Source of the DNA: Chryseolinea serpens
GTDB lineage: Bacteria > Bacteroidota > Bacteroidia > Cytophagales > Cyclobacteriaceae
Assembly: GCF_900129725.1 (NCBI RefSeq)
Contig: NZ_FQWQ01000002.1
Span: forward strand, 682,001-746,000
DNA length: 64,000 nucleotides
Direction of reading: 5' to 3'
Part shown: positions 1 through 9,949 of the stretch, piece by piece
Layout of the letters: each line of letters begins with the position of its first letter
How positions within the stretch are numbered: position 1 is the stretch's first letter
Program-made: the position numbers and the translations under genes
Notes under the pieces: generated by a model
What the model was told of the DNA's origin: nothing
What the model saw: only the letters and a program-made list of their open reading frames with translations
Database searches by the model: none

Positions 1-1
1 G

Positions 2-1297
2 CATGAAGCACTCCTGAAAGTGAAATTCAAAAGTACCTCGGGCATCCGCCTTGAAAAATTCAAGGAGCAACTTCGCGACAGTCTGAAAAAAGAAATGCCG
101 GCTGCGCTGATCTCCTTCGAGCCGGCCGACCTGGTGGACCAGGTGATGAGCCTGGGCACAAACACGCCGATTGAAATCGCTGTGCAAGGCAAGAACCTTG
201 CAGAAGGGCGCGTCTATGCGGAGAAGCTTAAAAAGGAGTTGGAGAAAATTCCGTATCTGCGAGACATTCAATACGGTCTCCCGTTGGATTATCCGAGCCT
301 GCAGATCAACTACGATCGCGTACGCGCCGGTCAGATGGGCGTGTCGGTGGAGCAGGCCGCCAAGTCGGTGCAGGCGGGAACGTCTTCCAGCCGCTTGACA
401 CAACCCATGTACTGGCTCGACAAAGCCGCCGGCAATGCTTACCAGGTGCAGGTAGAATATCCACAATTCAGAATGAATAGTCCCGACCAGGTGGAGCAGA
501 TCCCCATCGATGGCAAGGGTGACCAGAACATTTACCTGCGCGATGTGGCCGACTGGAAGAAGACAAACACCATCGGCGAATATGACCGCCTCAACCAGCA
601 ACGCTACATTACCGTGACGGCCAACCTAAACCAAAAGGATCTGGGAACGGCCGTGAAGGATGCCAACAAAGCCATAAAGAATATCGGCGAGATCCCGCAG
701 GGCATGAAGGTCTATCTCCGTGGGCAGGCCGAAATGCTGGACCAAACGCTGCGGGAGTTGGGCATCGGATTGCTCCTGGCGGTCGGCATCATCTTCTTGT
801 TGCTGGCCACCAACTTTCAATCCTTCGGTCTTTCGGGATCGATACTGTCCACCGTGCCGGCGGTGATTGCCGGATCATTCCTGCTCTTGCTCGTGACGGG
901 GAAGACGCTCAACATTCAGTCGTTCATGGGAACGATCATGGCGATCGGTGTTGCCGTATCCAATGCGATCCTGCTCATTACCAACGCTGAATTTTTGCGG
1001 AAAGAGAACAGACCTGGTGTGAATATCGGACTGGAGGCCGCGCGCAACCGCCTGCGCCCGATCCTGATGACCAGCATCGCTATGATCGCCGGCATGATCC
1101 CTATGGCCGTTGGCTTGGGAGAAGGCGCAGAACAAACTTCGCCCTTGGGAATTGCCGTGATTGGTGGCTTGCTCCTCTCCACGGTGACCACGTTGTTTGT
1201 TTTACCGGCCGTGTATAGCCGCGTCGCTGGAAATAAACCCTACGTCAGTGCGTCGCTGGATCCGGACGACGAGGCCAGCAAAAATTTCGGACAATAG
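2..1297 (+). CDS. RND efflux pump permease, 3' part only
   Basis: The reading frame is open to the left edge, so the start lies outside the window; the visible 431 codons are the C-terminal part of an RND (AcrB/CzcA-type) inner-membrane pump. It shows the second periplasmic porter half, then about six hydrophobic segments from residue 250 of the visible part, including a TM10-like stretch AIGVAVSNAILLI and the conserved RLRPILMTS loop near the end. The lysine that AcrB carries in TM10 is not present at the expected place (Ser-Asn instead), so it may belong to a non-AcrB branch. The adaptor gene follows 26 bp downstream, an order (pump then adaptor) opposite to the 16-22 kb operon. Substrate unknown. 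Confidence 0.9.
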   Translation, partial: HEALLKVKFKSTSGIRLEKFKEQLRDSLKKEMPAALISFEPADLVDQVMSLGTNTPIEIAVQGKNLAEGRVYAEKLKKELEKIPYLRDIQYGLPLDYPSLQINYDRVRAGQMGVSVEQAAKSVQAGTSSSRLTQPMYWLDKAAGNAYQVQVEYPQFRMNSPDQVEQIPIDGKGDQNIYLRDVADWKKTNTIGEYDRLNQQRYITVTANLNQKDLGTAVKDANKAIKNIGEIPQGMKVYLRGQAEMLDQTLRELGIGLLLAVGIIFLLLATNFQSFGLSGSILSTVPAVIAGSFLLLLVTGKTLNIQSFMGTIMAIGVAVSNAILLITNAEFLRKENRPGVNIGLEAARNRLRPILMTSIAMIAGMIPMAVGLGEGAEQTSPLGIAVIGGLLLSTVTTLFVLPAVYSRVAGNKPYVSASLDPDDEASKNFGQ

Positions 1298-1322
1298 TTT
1301 TAACTTCAACTTGAACAGATAC

Positions 1323-2411
1323 ATGAAATCTCTTGTAATCCTTTTGCCCTTTGCCGTACTGCTCTCGTCCTGCGGAAAACCTCACGCGAATCCATCCCCG
1401 GCAGGCGAAACAAAAAAAGTGGACACGCTCAAAGTGCTGTCTTTGAAAAAGGGAAAAGTGGAGCGACAGACTTCCTTACCGGGCGAACTCCTGGCCTTTG
1501 AGCACGTGGAGATCCATCCGAAAGTGACGGGCTATATCAAACAACTGAAGGTAGACATCGGCTCGATAGTCAGGAAGGGACAAATCCTGGCCATGATCGA
1601 TGCGCCCGAGATCCAATCGCGGTTGGGAGAGGCCAACGGGAAACTTCAGGCATCGAAGGCCAGGTTTCAAACCAGCCTCGACACCTACAACCGCATAAAA
1701 GATGCCGCAAGAACAGAAGGCGTGGTTTCGCCCAATGAATTGCAAAAGGCAAGAAATCAAATGCTCACCGACAGCGCGGACTATAGCGCCGCCCGCTACT
1801 CGGCAGCGTCCTTCCAGCAGGTTGGGAATTACCTGGCCATCACCGCACCTTTCAACGGCATCATCACGCAACGAAACGTGAATGAAGGTGCCTATGTCGG
1901 CTCGCCGAATGAAAAGCCTATTCTGGTTATCGAGGATAATTCGAAGTTAAGGTTGCGCGTCGCGGTGCCGGAGGCGATGACGGGTGTGTTGTTGAAAGAC
2001 AACCAGGTGAAGTTCTCGGCGAAAAGCAATCCCAACCAACTCTTTGATGCCGTGCTGATGCGCAAGGCGGGCAGCATCGACGCTGCCACGCGGACGGAGA
2101 TCTGGGAGTTTGAGGCAAAGAATGACAAGAACCTGCTGAAGCCCGGTTCCTTCACCAACGTGATCCTGAATATTTATCGCGGCGAAGACTCATACCTGGT
2201 CCCGTTCTCAACCGTGGTGACGACACTGGAGAAAAAGTTTGTGATCAAAGTATCGAAGGACACGACGCATTGGATCGATGTGTCGCAAGGGTTAAACCTG
2301 CCGGACAAAACCGAGATCTTTGGCAATCTCAAAGAAGGCGACACGCTGGTCGTAAAGGGAAATGAAGAACTGAAAGCAAAAGAGCGGGTGGCTGTCAAAT
2401 TTGACAAATAA
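1323..2411 (+). CDS. RND efflux periplasmic adaptor (membrane fusion) lipoprotein
   Basis: A 362-residue adaptor that should bridge the upstream RND pump to an outer-membrane channel. The frame is open further left, but the ATG at 1323 is chosen because it gives a clean lipoprotein signal (MKSLVILLPFAVLLSSC, Cys at about residue 17). Then come a biotinyl-lipoyl half motif (HPKVTGYIKQLKVDIGSIVRKGQ), a coiled-coil hairpin rich in K, A and Q (about 90-150), the second lipoyl half (ITAPFNGIITQRNVNEGAYV) and beta-barrel and membrane-proximal domains. Same strand as the pump and 26 bp behind it, so probably one operon. No outer-membrane factor gene is visible beside it. Confidence 0.9.
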   Translation: MKSLVILLPFAVLLSSCGKPHANPSPAGETKKVDTLKVLSLKKGKVERQTSLPGELLAFEHVEIHPKVTGYIKQLKVDIGSIVRKGQILAMIDAPEIQSRLGEANGKLQASKARFQTSLDTYNRIKDAARTEGVVSPNELQKARNQMLTDSADYSAARYSAASFQQVGNYLAITAPFNGIITQRNVNEGAYVGSPNEKPILVIEDNSKLRLRVAVPEAMTGVLLKDNQVKFSAKSNPNQLFDAVLMRKAGSIDAATRTEIWEFEAKNDKNLLKPGSFTNVILNIYRGEDSYLVPFSTVVTTLEKKFVIKVSKDTTHWIDVSQGLNLPDKTEIFGNLKEGDTLVVKGNEELKAKERVAVKFDK

Positions 2412-2480
2412 CCAGGCTTTGACCGCCAAATCCAGTTTGTCTCCAGAATGTAGGCGTAGTTTGTTTTAAATAAAGGACCT

Positions 2481-2930
2481 ATGAGAACCGTAGGATGCAT
2501 CTGTCTGGGACTTTTCCTCTTCGCGGCGGCACATGCCCAAGTACAAACTATTGTCTTTGTGTGTGAACACGGATCGGCCAAGAGTGTCATCGCCGCAACG
2601 TATTTTAATAAGTTCGCGAAGGAAAAAAATATACCTTGGCAAGCCGTGTCGCGAGGCACCCATCCCGACGCAGAAATTTCGCCGAAGACGAAAAAGCTAC
2701 TCACCGAAGACAATCTCCTGGATAAATCTTTCATCCCAAAAAAGCTGAGCCAAGCCGATGTAGACACTACCCGGCAAGTCATTCTTTTTTGCAGCCTGCC
2801 GCCAACTCTTCAGGGGAACGGGAAGACCAGTCATTGGGAGGTCAATGCGGTGAACGATGATTTTCAGAAACTCCGGAACGATATCATTTCCAGGATCACT
2901 CCACTTATAGACTCACTGGCGAAACACTAA
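2481..2930 (+). CDS. exported low-molecular-weight phosphatase-like protein with altered P-loop
   Basis: 149 residues. A signal peptide (MRTVGCICLGLFLFAAAHAQ) precedes a domain resembling low-molecular-weight tyrosine phosphatases and thioredoxin-type arsenate reductases: strand IVFVCEHGSAKS at 24-35, then a helix. The family P-loop is Cys-X5-Arg; here Cys28 is followed five residues later by Lys34, not Arg, and the usual Asp-Pro general-acid loop is not recognisable near SHWEVNAVNDDF. It may be a variant enzyme or a binding protein. Preceded by an AAAGGA stretch. It sits 70 bp after the adaptor gene on the same strand, but a separate promoter is possible. Confidence 0.7.
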   Translation: MRTVGCICLGLFLFAAAHAQVQTIVFVCEHGSAKSVIAATYFNKFAKEKNIPWQAVSRGTHPDAEISPKTKKLLTEDNLLDKSFIPKKLSQADVDTTRQVILFCSLPPTLQGNGKTSHWEVNAVNDDFQKLRNDIISRITPLIDSLAKH

Positions 2931-3000
2931 CCCCGGCATTGGTGAACCAAAAACTATTTCAAGGGAAGCACGGATGCTCACTACCCCCAACTGATTTATC

Positions 3001-5454
3001 ATGTTTTCTTTGCAGATTGTACCCGTGAAGGCCTTTTTATTCCATATTTTATACACGCTTGTACTGCTGACCTTCTGTCCTTCCATACAAGCCCAAAACC
3101 CGGGCTGGATAAAAGGAGTTGTCAAAGAAAACAACAACCCCGTTGAATTTGCCAATGCATTCTTAACTCTCCGGCGGGACACTACAAAGATTGTCCTCGG
3201 CGCCGTGACGGACAGCACGGGAAGGTTCGTCCTGGACAAAGTATCGCCTGAAGATTATACATTAAACATTCAGATGATCGGCTTCAAGCCGAAACGAATT
3301 CCCGTCGCCATTCACACGGGGGCGATGAACATTGATCTACACGAAATCAATATGGAAGCAGATCCCAATCAGCTCAATACCGTGGAGGTGACGGCCATGC
3401 GCGATCTCATTCAGAAAACGGAGGAAGGGTTTGTGGTGAAGGCCTCCGAGAACATCACACAGATCGGTGGCTCCGCTGCCGACCTATTAAAAAACATGCC
3501 GGGTGTGTTGGTGAACTCCGACGGTGAAGTGACTATCCGTGGCAAAACGCCGTTGACGCTCATCAATGGACGCATTTCCGGTATTGCCGGGATCGACCGC
3601 AGTGCACAGTTAGAAAGAATTCCCGCCAGCAGCATCGAGCGTATTGAGATCGTCAACAACCCGTCGGCCAAGTACGACGCCGATGCCGAGGGCGGTATCA
3701 TCAATATTGTCCTAAAGAAAAATGAAGATCGCGGCACGAACGGAGCCTTTGCCTTTGGTGCGGGACGAGGCAGCCGATACCGACTCAATGCCTCGATGCT
3801 TTTAAATCATAAAACCCGAAAATGGAATGTTGGTGCGGCGTATGACAATTGGTATACTACGCGCACCCGGCGAGTAACGGGCGATCGCATCAACTATGAT
3901 TTGTCCGACGAACATTTTCTTGCCCAAAGAAGATTTGACGAGCGTCTGATCTTTTATCAGAATGCAAAGACCACGGTCGACTTCACCCCCAACGAGAAGA
4001 ACAGTTTTAATTTTGAAGCCCTTTGGGCCTTCCCCGGTGAAAACAACAATGAAACGCTAAAGAACACGTATACCACTTCCGAAAACGAATTTACCAACCG
4101 AAACCAGCGGCATTCCAACGAGATCCGGAGAAGCCATGCCGTTGAACTCTCTCTCCTCTATACCCGACATTTTGTCAATCCGGCAAAATTGCTGTCCGTC
4201 AACATCAGCAACACGTTTAACATCGAAAAAGAAAATACGGACATCGACACGCAGCCGCTCACGGAGCAAGACCAAACGTCGGGCGACGTTTCCTGGCAAC
4301 GAACACACGTTTACCAGAAAACCAACCTTGCCAATATCGCCCTCGACTACGCCCAACCCATCGCAAAAAACGGGACGATGGAAATGGGGTATAAAAGTAT
4401 TTTTCGTTATCTGAATTCAGATTTTATAAGAGAAAATCTCACCAACGAGGAATACATCACCGATCCTTTGAATAGCAACATCTTCGATTTCAATGAACAA
4501 ATCCACGCTGTCTACACGCAATACACCGGATGGACGGGGGAAAAAGAGGCTCCCTTGTGGAAATATAATGCAGGGCTTCGCGCCGAGAAGGTTTGGAACA
4601 ATGGGAAGACGCGCAACGACTCCGAGGCCTTTAAAAATGACTACTTCAACCTATTTCCCTCTGCCAATCTTTTTTACTATACACCCAAGCGAAACTATTT
4701 CAAGCTGAGCTACACCCGGAGAATTGCGCGACCTGGCTTGGGTCAATTAAATCCTTTTACGGACATAACGGATTCCTTAAATCAGCATTCCGGAAACTCC
4801 AGGTTAAAACCAGAAATTATTCATGCCTTTGAGTTCGGTTACAATTACACACTACCGAAGGCATCGCTATCACTGGCGGCATTCTATCGACTGAGAAAGC
4901 ATGCTATATTTTCCTACACGATATTGGATGAGAACGGAGTGGCGCTTTCCTTGCCGATGAACTTTGGCACGGCCTCTACCCTTGGCCTGGAGGCCATCGG
5001 CTCCTACAACCCATTTTCATTCTGGAGTATGAATCTTAGTTTTTCTGCCTACCAGACGCATATTGACAACACCGAATCCGGCGCCGAGCTATCCACGAAC
5101 CTGGTGAGCTGGTATTCAAAACTCATTCAGAATTTCACACTCCATAAGAACAGCAAGCTCCAAGTCATCGGAAACTACACCTCACCTTCTGCTGTGCCCC
5201 AGGGCAAGTCGATCGCGGTTTATTTCGTGGACATCGGATTTCAGCAACGCATCATGAAAGGAAAGGGCAGACTGGGACTTGTGATCACGGATGTATTCAA
5301 CACACAGCAATATGGCTTTATCACTTCCGATTACAATTTTGAGTCAAACCGCCGCGTCAAGATCGATACGCGGGCTGTTCTGATAACGTTTGGCTATACG
5401 TTTGGCACTTCATTCAAAGAAAATTTAATGGACAATAAATTTGAGAATGATTAG
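3001..5454 (+). CDS. TonB-receptor-like outer-membrane beta-barrel protein
   Basis: 817 residues. A signal peptide ending near IQAQ (residue 32) is followed by a carboxypeptidase-regulatory-like (CarboxypepD_reg) domain at about 33-115 (GWIKGVVKENNNPVEFANAFL), a plug-like segment (about 125-235, with ADLLKNMPGVLVNSDGEVTIRGK and IERIEIVNNPSAKYDADAEGGIINIVLKK), then a long C-terminal barrel of the Bacteroidota 'outer membrane beta-barrel family' type rather than SusC. No SusD partner follows. The substrate cannot be read from sequence. It may instead have a structural or signalling role. The ATG at 3001 is the first in frame. Confidence 0.85.
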   Translation: MFSLQIVPVKAFLFHILYTLVLLTFCPSIQAQNPGWIKGVVKENNNPVEFANAFLTLRRDTTKIVLGAVTDSTGRFVLDKVSPEDYTLNIQMIGFKPKRIPVAIHTGAMNIDLHEINMEADPNQLNTVEVTAMRDLIQKTEEGFVVKASENITQIGGSAADLLKNMPGVLVNSDGEVTIRGKTPLTLINGRISGIAGIDRSAQLERIPASSIERIEIVNNPSAKYDADAEGGIINIVLKKNEDRGTNGAFAFGAGRGSRYRLNASMLLNHKTRKWNVGAAYDNWYTTRTRRVTGDRINYDLSDEHFLAQRRFDERLIFYQNAKTTVDFTPNEKNSFNFEALWAFPGENNNETLKNTYTTSENEFTNRNQRHSNEIRRSHAVELSLLYTRHFVNPAKLLSVNISNTFNIEKENTDIDTQPLTEQDQTSGDVSWQRTHVYQKTNLANIALDYAQPIAKNGTMEMGYKSIFRYLNSDFIRENLTNEEYITDPLNSNIFDFNEQIHAVYTQYTGWTGEKEAPLWKYNAGLRAEKVWNNGKTRNDSEAFKNDYFNLFPSANLFYYTPKRNYFKLSYTRRIARPGLGQLNPFTDITDSLNQHSGNSRLKPEIIHAFEFGYNYTLPKASLSLAAFYRLRKHAIFSYTILDENGVALSLPMNFGTASTLGLEAIGSYNPFSFWSMNLSFSAYQTHIDNTESGAELSTNLVSWYSKLIQNFTLHKNSKLQVIGNYTSPSAVPQGKSIAVYFVDIGFQQRIMKGKGRLGLVITDVFNTQQYGFITSDYNFESNRRVKIDTRAVLITFGYTFGTSFKENLMDNKFEND

Positions 5455-5484
5455 GTGATCCAATAACAAGAAAAATTCAATCCC

Positions 5485-6273
5485 TTAAAAAAGCTTTCGC
5501 AATTCCACCATCGCCTGGTGCGACCCTGTTAACTGGATGAAACCGCGCCGGGGGCGGTCGAGATCCAGGGTGATATAGACGACCACAGAAGTGAGCACGC
5601 AAAAACCAACCGCCACAAACCAATCCAAACGTGCTTTTCCTGCAGAGGAATAGCCCAGGTAAAAAGCAGTAGCCAACGACAGCGCGAACAACATCGACAC
5701 GATGGAGTCGGGAACGCGGGCAAGTTCCGCCATCAGCCGCGTGGTACTGATGTCGAGCATGGCGTTCAGCGCGGGGATCATCTGCATGGTGGCGGCGTAG
5801 TGGTCGGATTGTTGCGACAATTTTGTGGCACGGTTCCACAACTGCGTTCCATAGTTGTCGGCTTCCCCTTTGGCTTTCAAAGCTTCTTCTATTTCATGGC
5901 CGGCCTCAAAATAGCGTATGCGCGCTTCTAAATATTGACGAAAGTCGCTTCGAAAGGCCGTGCGTTCTTCGTCTGGGTAAAGATCGGCCCGCAGGATGGC
6001 GGTGCCGATGGCGTTGGCTTCTTCGACGATGTTTTCTCTCCGGGTGTCATACCGGCTTGCGCTCATGCTGAAGGTGAAAGCCAGTAAAAATGCCAGCAAT
6101 CCTAACATGGCCGAGATCGCGGTTCCGGTGGAAACCGCTTCAATTTCATGTTGCGCCTTGATGCGTTTCAACCCGATCATTCGGCCCACATAGATACAAA
6201 CCAACATAAGCACCATCAGGATCGCTACCAGCACCTCTGCGGCGGTCTCATAAATAAAGGATTGCTGCACCAT
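5485..6273 (-). CDS. DUF4239-like (bestrophin-like) membrane protein
   Basis: 262 residues. Two hydrophobic segments near the N-terminus (about 10-32 and 50-70), a soluble helical middle (about 75-185; RENIVEEANAIGTAILRADLYPDEER is characteristic of DUF4239) and two more hydrophobic segments near the C-terminus (about 190-235), ending in DLDRPRRGFIQL. This matches the architecture of the DUF4239/bestrophin-like family, whose function is not established. It is convergent with the barrel gene to its left, with a 30 bp gap and no strong terminator seen. The start ATG has no clear Shine-Dalgarno sequence. Confidence 0.75.
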   Translation of the reverse strand: MVQQSFIYETAAEVLVAILMVLMLVCIYVGRMIGLKRIKAQHEIEAVSTGTAISAMLGLLAFLLAFTFSMSASRYDTRRENIVEEANAIGTAILRADLYPDEERTAFRSDFRQYLEARIRYFEAGHEIEEALKAKGEADNYGTQLWNRATKLSQQSDHYAATMQMIPALNAMLDISTTRLMAELARVPDSIVSMLFALSLATAFYLGYSSAGKARLDWFVAVGFCVLTSVVVYITLDLDRPRRGFIQLTGSHQAMVELRKLF

Positions 6274-6310
6274 GTATATAAATTAACTAAAATAGACCCG
6301 CTATGCAATT

Positions 6311-8770
6311 CTATTCACCCTTCAAATGATCGACCGGGTTGGTACCCGCGGCTTTCAGGGTTTGAAAGCCGGAAGCAACACCCACGACAACAACCATGAC
6401 GATCAACGGCCACACAAAAAACCATCCGCTGATCGCTATCCTGACCGGGTAATTCTTCAACCATTCCGAGGCGCTGTAGTAGACCACCGGCGCCGAGATC
6501 AGCGTAGCCATCAAGACCAGTTTAAAATATTCTTTCGACAACAACCTCACCAGGTTTGCCGCCGTAGCCCCCAGAACTTTTCGGATGCTGATCTCCCTCA
6601 ATCGTGCGTTCATCTCAAACAGCGTGAGCCCCAAAATACCCAGACAGGCAATGAACACCGCGACAGCGGCAAACGATCCGAAGGTCCTTGCAAAGTGTCT
6701 CTCCGTTTTAAACTGGCGATCGTAATATTCATCGAGAAAGAAATAGTCAAAGGACTTTGCGGGGAACACTTCTTTCCACCGGTCGTGGATATACGCAAGC
6801 GCCTCCTGGGGATCGCTGCCGGCACTCAATTTTACAGAGTAATACACATCCTGGAAACGGCCGTGGTTAAAGGAGAGAATGGTGGGCTCAACTGCTTTCT
6901 TTATGGCTTCGTGGTGATAGTCTTCCACGACGCCGACGATCTTATACTTTTGAAATTTGCCACCCCAGAGTAAAAAATCAACTTCCTGATCCACGGCGTC
7001 CGCCGGAGAAGCGAACCCCAGCGCGCGGATGGCCGACGCATTTAAAACAACCGTGTTCCAGTTTTCCTCGTCACCTTGCTCGGGAGAATAGTTGCGGCCC
7101 GCCGCGAGCTTTAGATCATAGAACGGAATGAAATTATGATCGACAAAAAGGATCTTGAACCGGGTGGGGTCGTCCGGATCGGTTTGATGCCGTTTGATGC
7201 GGTTCACAAAATATTCATCGATCACCGTGCCTGGAATGCACGATGAACTGGTCATGTCCTTCACCATGGGGTGCTCCAGCAATTTATGCTTCAACGCCAT
7301 ATAGTCAGAGTGATTGATGGAGTCGTCTGCGTTTGCATAGACGGTGGGATTTCGAAGGGAAACGACTTTATCCAAATCGATCTTCTTATTGGTCAGCCGC
7401 ATGAAGTCGAGTTGTTGGTGGATCACCAGGATGAAGGCCAGGAGGACCAGCGAGGAGGTGAACTGAACAACGATCAGCGACTTGCGGAGTGTGCCCCCGC
7501 GGTTCGTCCCACCCAAGCTTCCTTTTAGCGTGGCGATGGGGTTGAGTTTCAGGATAAAGATCGCGGGGTAAATGCCGGCAATGACCGATCCTGCCAGGAA
7601 GATCCCCAATGCCCCCAGCCAAATCCAGGGCATCGACCATTGAAACGTAGCGATGGGAATGCCGGTCAGGTACGTGAAGCGCGGGAGAATGGCCAGCAGC
7701 AGCGTCCACGCCAGTCCGGCCGCCAGGGCCACCGTGCAACCATACTCGACCAGGAATTGCCAGGCGAGGTCGCTTTTTCCAGAGCCGATGATCCGCCTGA
7801 CGCCCACCTCCTTTGTCCTTCGGATGAAACGGGCCGTCTCGATGTTGACATAGTTGATCCAGGCCAGCAGGAGAATGATGACGCCCAGCGCGGACAACAG
7901 GTAGACCAGGACGTCACTCCCGTTGACTTCCAATTCTTCGTTCAGATTGGAGTGGAGATGAATGGCCGTAATCGGCTGAAGGAATGCCTTGGCACCCTGC
8001 ATGCTGGGATCTTCTTTCCCAAGCGTTGCAAGCAAGCGATTGAGCCGTTCCGTGACACGTGGCGCATCGTCTGCCGACAGGGTGAGGTAGGTATACAGTT
8101 TGGGACCCTTCCAATACTGATCGGGGGTGACTTCCTCCTGGTGAATTAAAGCGACAAAATTTGCATGGAAGTGTGCGTTTTCCGGCATATCTTTCATCAC
8201 CCCCCTGACCACAAAATCGGAAGCGTCGGCAAACGACGGCGACCGGTTCTCAATCTTTTTACCAATGGGATCTTCGTCTCCAAAAATTTTTCTGGCCATT
8301 TTCTCCGACAATACCAGGTCGTGTGGATCTTTCAAAACGAAAGAAGGATTCCCCTTGACCAGCAAGTCGGAAAACACCTGGAAGAAACTGGAGTCGGTTT
8401 GATAAAAGGATTCCGGCTCAAACAAGAGCCTGCCCTGATACCCGAAGAGAAAGCCCGCGTAGGGCGCCGTTCTGTCGAATGCCGTGGCGGCCTTCACTTC
8501 GGGAATGTGTTCTTTGACCAGGCTTGTCATCCCGACGAAGTTCCGAGCGGAAGTATTTTTCCGCTCACCCGCTTGCTCCTGCGCATAGGCTACCCGGAAA
8601 ATTTCGTTTGCGTTGCTATGAAACGTGTCATAGCTCAGCTCAAAACTAACATACTGAATGATCAGTACGAATGCGGTTAACCCGACCGCTAACCCCAGCA
8701 CATTGATCAGGGCAAAGGATTTGCTTTTCATCATTTGGCGGGAGGCGATCTTCAAATAGCTGCGAAACAT
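6311..8770 (-). CDS. FtsX/MacB-type ABC transporter permease (orphan)
   Basis: About 819 residues from the ATG at 8770 (MFRSYLKIASRQM), preferred over an in-frame ATG 24 bp upstream because relatives begin this way. Order: TM1 (about 20-42), MacB-like periplasmic domain (about 45-280), three TM segments of a first FtsX domain (about 290-420), a short TM (about 435-455), a second periplasmic domain (about 465-675) and a second three-TM FtsX domain (about 685-815). Family members work with an ABC ATPase in extrusion or signalling of peptides, lipids or drugs. No ATPase gene lies in the window, a common arrangement in Bacteroidota. The 5' leader has AACCAACCTAA just before the start, like the gene starting at 14123. 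Confidence 0.85.
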   Translation of the reverse strand: MFRSYLKIASRQMMKSKSFALINVLGLAVGLTAFVLIIQYVSFELSYDTFHSNANEIFRVAYAQEQAGERKNTSARNFVGMTSLVKEHIPEVKAATAFDRTAPYAGFLFGYQGRLLFEPESFYQTDSSFFQVFSDLLVKGNPSFVLKDPHDLVLSEKMARKIFGDEDPIGKKIENRSPSFADASDFVVRGVMKDMPENAHFHANFVALIHQEEVTPDQYWKGPKLYTYLTLSADDAPRVTERLNRLLATLGKEDPSMQGAKAFLQPITAIHLHSNLNEELEVNGSDVLVYLLSALGVIILLLAWINYVNIETARFIRRTKEVGVRRIIGSGKSDLAWQFLVEYGCTVALAAGLAWTLLLAILPRFTYLTGIPIATFQWSMPWIWLGALGIFLAGSVIAGIYPAIFILKLNPIATLKGSLGGTNRGGTLRKSLIVVQFTSSLVLLAFILVIHQQLDFMRLTNKKIDLDKVVSLRNPTVYANADDSINHSDYMALKHKLLEHPMVKDMTSSSCIPGTVIDEYFVNRIKRHQTDPDDPTRFKILFVDHNFIPFYDLKLAAGRNYSPEQGDEENWNTVVLNASAIRALGFASPADAVDQEVDFLLWGGKFQKYKIVGVVEDYHHEAIKKAVEPTILSFNHGRFQDVYYSVKLSAGSDPQEALAYIHDRWKEVFPAKSFDYFFLDEYYDRQFKTERHFARTFGSFAAVAVFIACLGILGLTLFEMNARLREISIRKVLGATAANLVRLLSKEYFKLVLMATLISAPVVYYSASEWLKNYPVRIAISGWFFVWPLIVMVVVVGVASGFQTLKAAGTNPVDHLKGE

Positions 8771-8857
8771 GTTAGGTTGGTTTAGGTTGAACAAACTGGT
8801 TTGCGCCCTCGGCTGAAATGCCGGGCCACCCTTGACTAACGAATCTCTTTATTACTT

Positions 8858-9949
8858 ATGACTTTATCCGGTTTAAGATTCTCGAAAAACCTCCCCCTTC
8901 CCCTCGTTATTTTGTCGCTCTCCTGCCTGCATTGCTGGTCACAACCCACCGACGGTTATGTCGTCTCCTGGAACAACGACACGCTACAAGTTAAAATTCT
9001 TTATGTCGATATTCTTCACTTGCAGCAAGAATTGAAGGTAGAATCTCCAAAGGGCGGTATAGAGTCACTCTTCCCAAAGGACATCAAGGCTTTTGGGCTG
9101 TACAAAAACACGAATCTTAAACTCATCGATTTTTCCAACTACCCGATGGCGGAGACGTATAAGGATGAACCGCAGCGGGGACTTCTTGCGGCGGAATTTT
9201 CTTCCCTGAGCCGCGCCAGCAAACTTGATCTATTTGATTCCCTAAACGCACAGCGGGCCTACATCAGTTTTACCAGCATCACGATAGACAACGATTTCTC
9301 CTTCTTTGCCGAGGATGCTTTTGGAGCGCGGGATGGCATTCAGGCTTACTATTATTTTTATCTTAAAATGCCAAACTACGGGCGACAAACCTCGGCGCCG
9401 ATAAAATGGCTAAATGGCGATTTCATTACCTTTAAAGATGGCCGCTACATACCTTATCCCGTGGGGGCCCAGATGAAAAAATATAGAAAGTGGCTGAGCA
9501 ATCTGGTGTCTGACTACACCTTGTTATCGACGTTGGTGAAGCACAAAGAATTTCCCATGTACTACAACTTCATTATCAATTCCTATCACGAGTGGAAGAT
9601 TCAAAAGTCAGCAACACCGTTGGCCGCTTCCGACACGCTCGTTGCCATGAGAGGGGTCTTTGATGCGAAGCAGTACTACAAGCCCAAGGCATTCTTTTGG
9701 CCAACCTTCGCCGGCTCTACTTTGATGTTGTTCCCTGGAGCGATCTATGGGGTTTCGAAAGTGAACAAGACTTTGAAGCATCCGGATAATATTCCCGTCC
9801 CCGATATAAATCACATCTATGCCCAGGATGAAAAATACAAGTTGGGTTACCGGGCGATGGTGACGACCAAGAATCAACGGGCAGTCGACCGGGGGGTTGT
9901 GTTGGGAACCTTGCTCTGTGTGGCAATCCTGGTGCCGCTTTCCCTATGA
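8858..9949 (+). CDS. exported or membrane-anchored protein of unknown function
   Basis: 363 residues; I do not recognise the family. There is a possible signal peptide (about 1-29, ending CLHCWSQ), a beta-rich part to about residue 120, a Tyr-rich centre (about 160-230), then two hydrophobic stretches near the C-terminus (about 278-295, FFWPTFAGSTLMLFPGAIYG, and 345-362, GVVLGTLLCVAILVPLSL). The last stretch ends at the stop codon, so the protein may be anchored by its C-terminus. Divergent from the FtsX permease, with an 87 bp gap. Same-strand neighbours are far away, so it looks monocistronic. Confidence 0.6.
   Translation: MTLSGLRFSKNLPLPLVILSLSCLHCWSQPTDGYVVSWNNDTLQVKILYVDILHLQQELKVESPKGGIESLFPKDIKAFGLYKNTNLKLIDFSNYPMAETYKDEPQRGLLAAEFSSLSRASKLDLFDSLNAQRAYISFTSITIDNDFSFFAEDAFGARDGIQAYYYFYLKMPNYGRQTSAPIKWLNGDFITFKDGRYIPYPVGAQMKKYRKWLSNLVSDYTLLSTLVKHKEFPMYYNFIINSYHEWKIQKSATPLAASDTLVAMRGVFDAKQYYKPKAFFWPTFAGSTLMLFPGAIYGVSKVNKTLKHPDNIPVPDINHIYAQDEKYKLGYRAMVTTKNQRAVDRGVVLGTLLCVAILVPLSL

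Noticed and set aside
1197-1322. Longer start of the adaptor protein at 1197
   Set aside because: It overlaps the pump gene by 100 bp and would bury the lipoprotein signal that begins at 1323.
6311-8770. FtsX permease as part of a complete ABC transporter operon
   Set aside because: No ATPase or accessory gene lies next to it on the same strand within the window.
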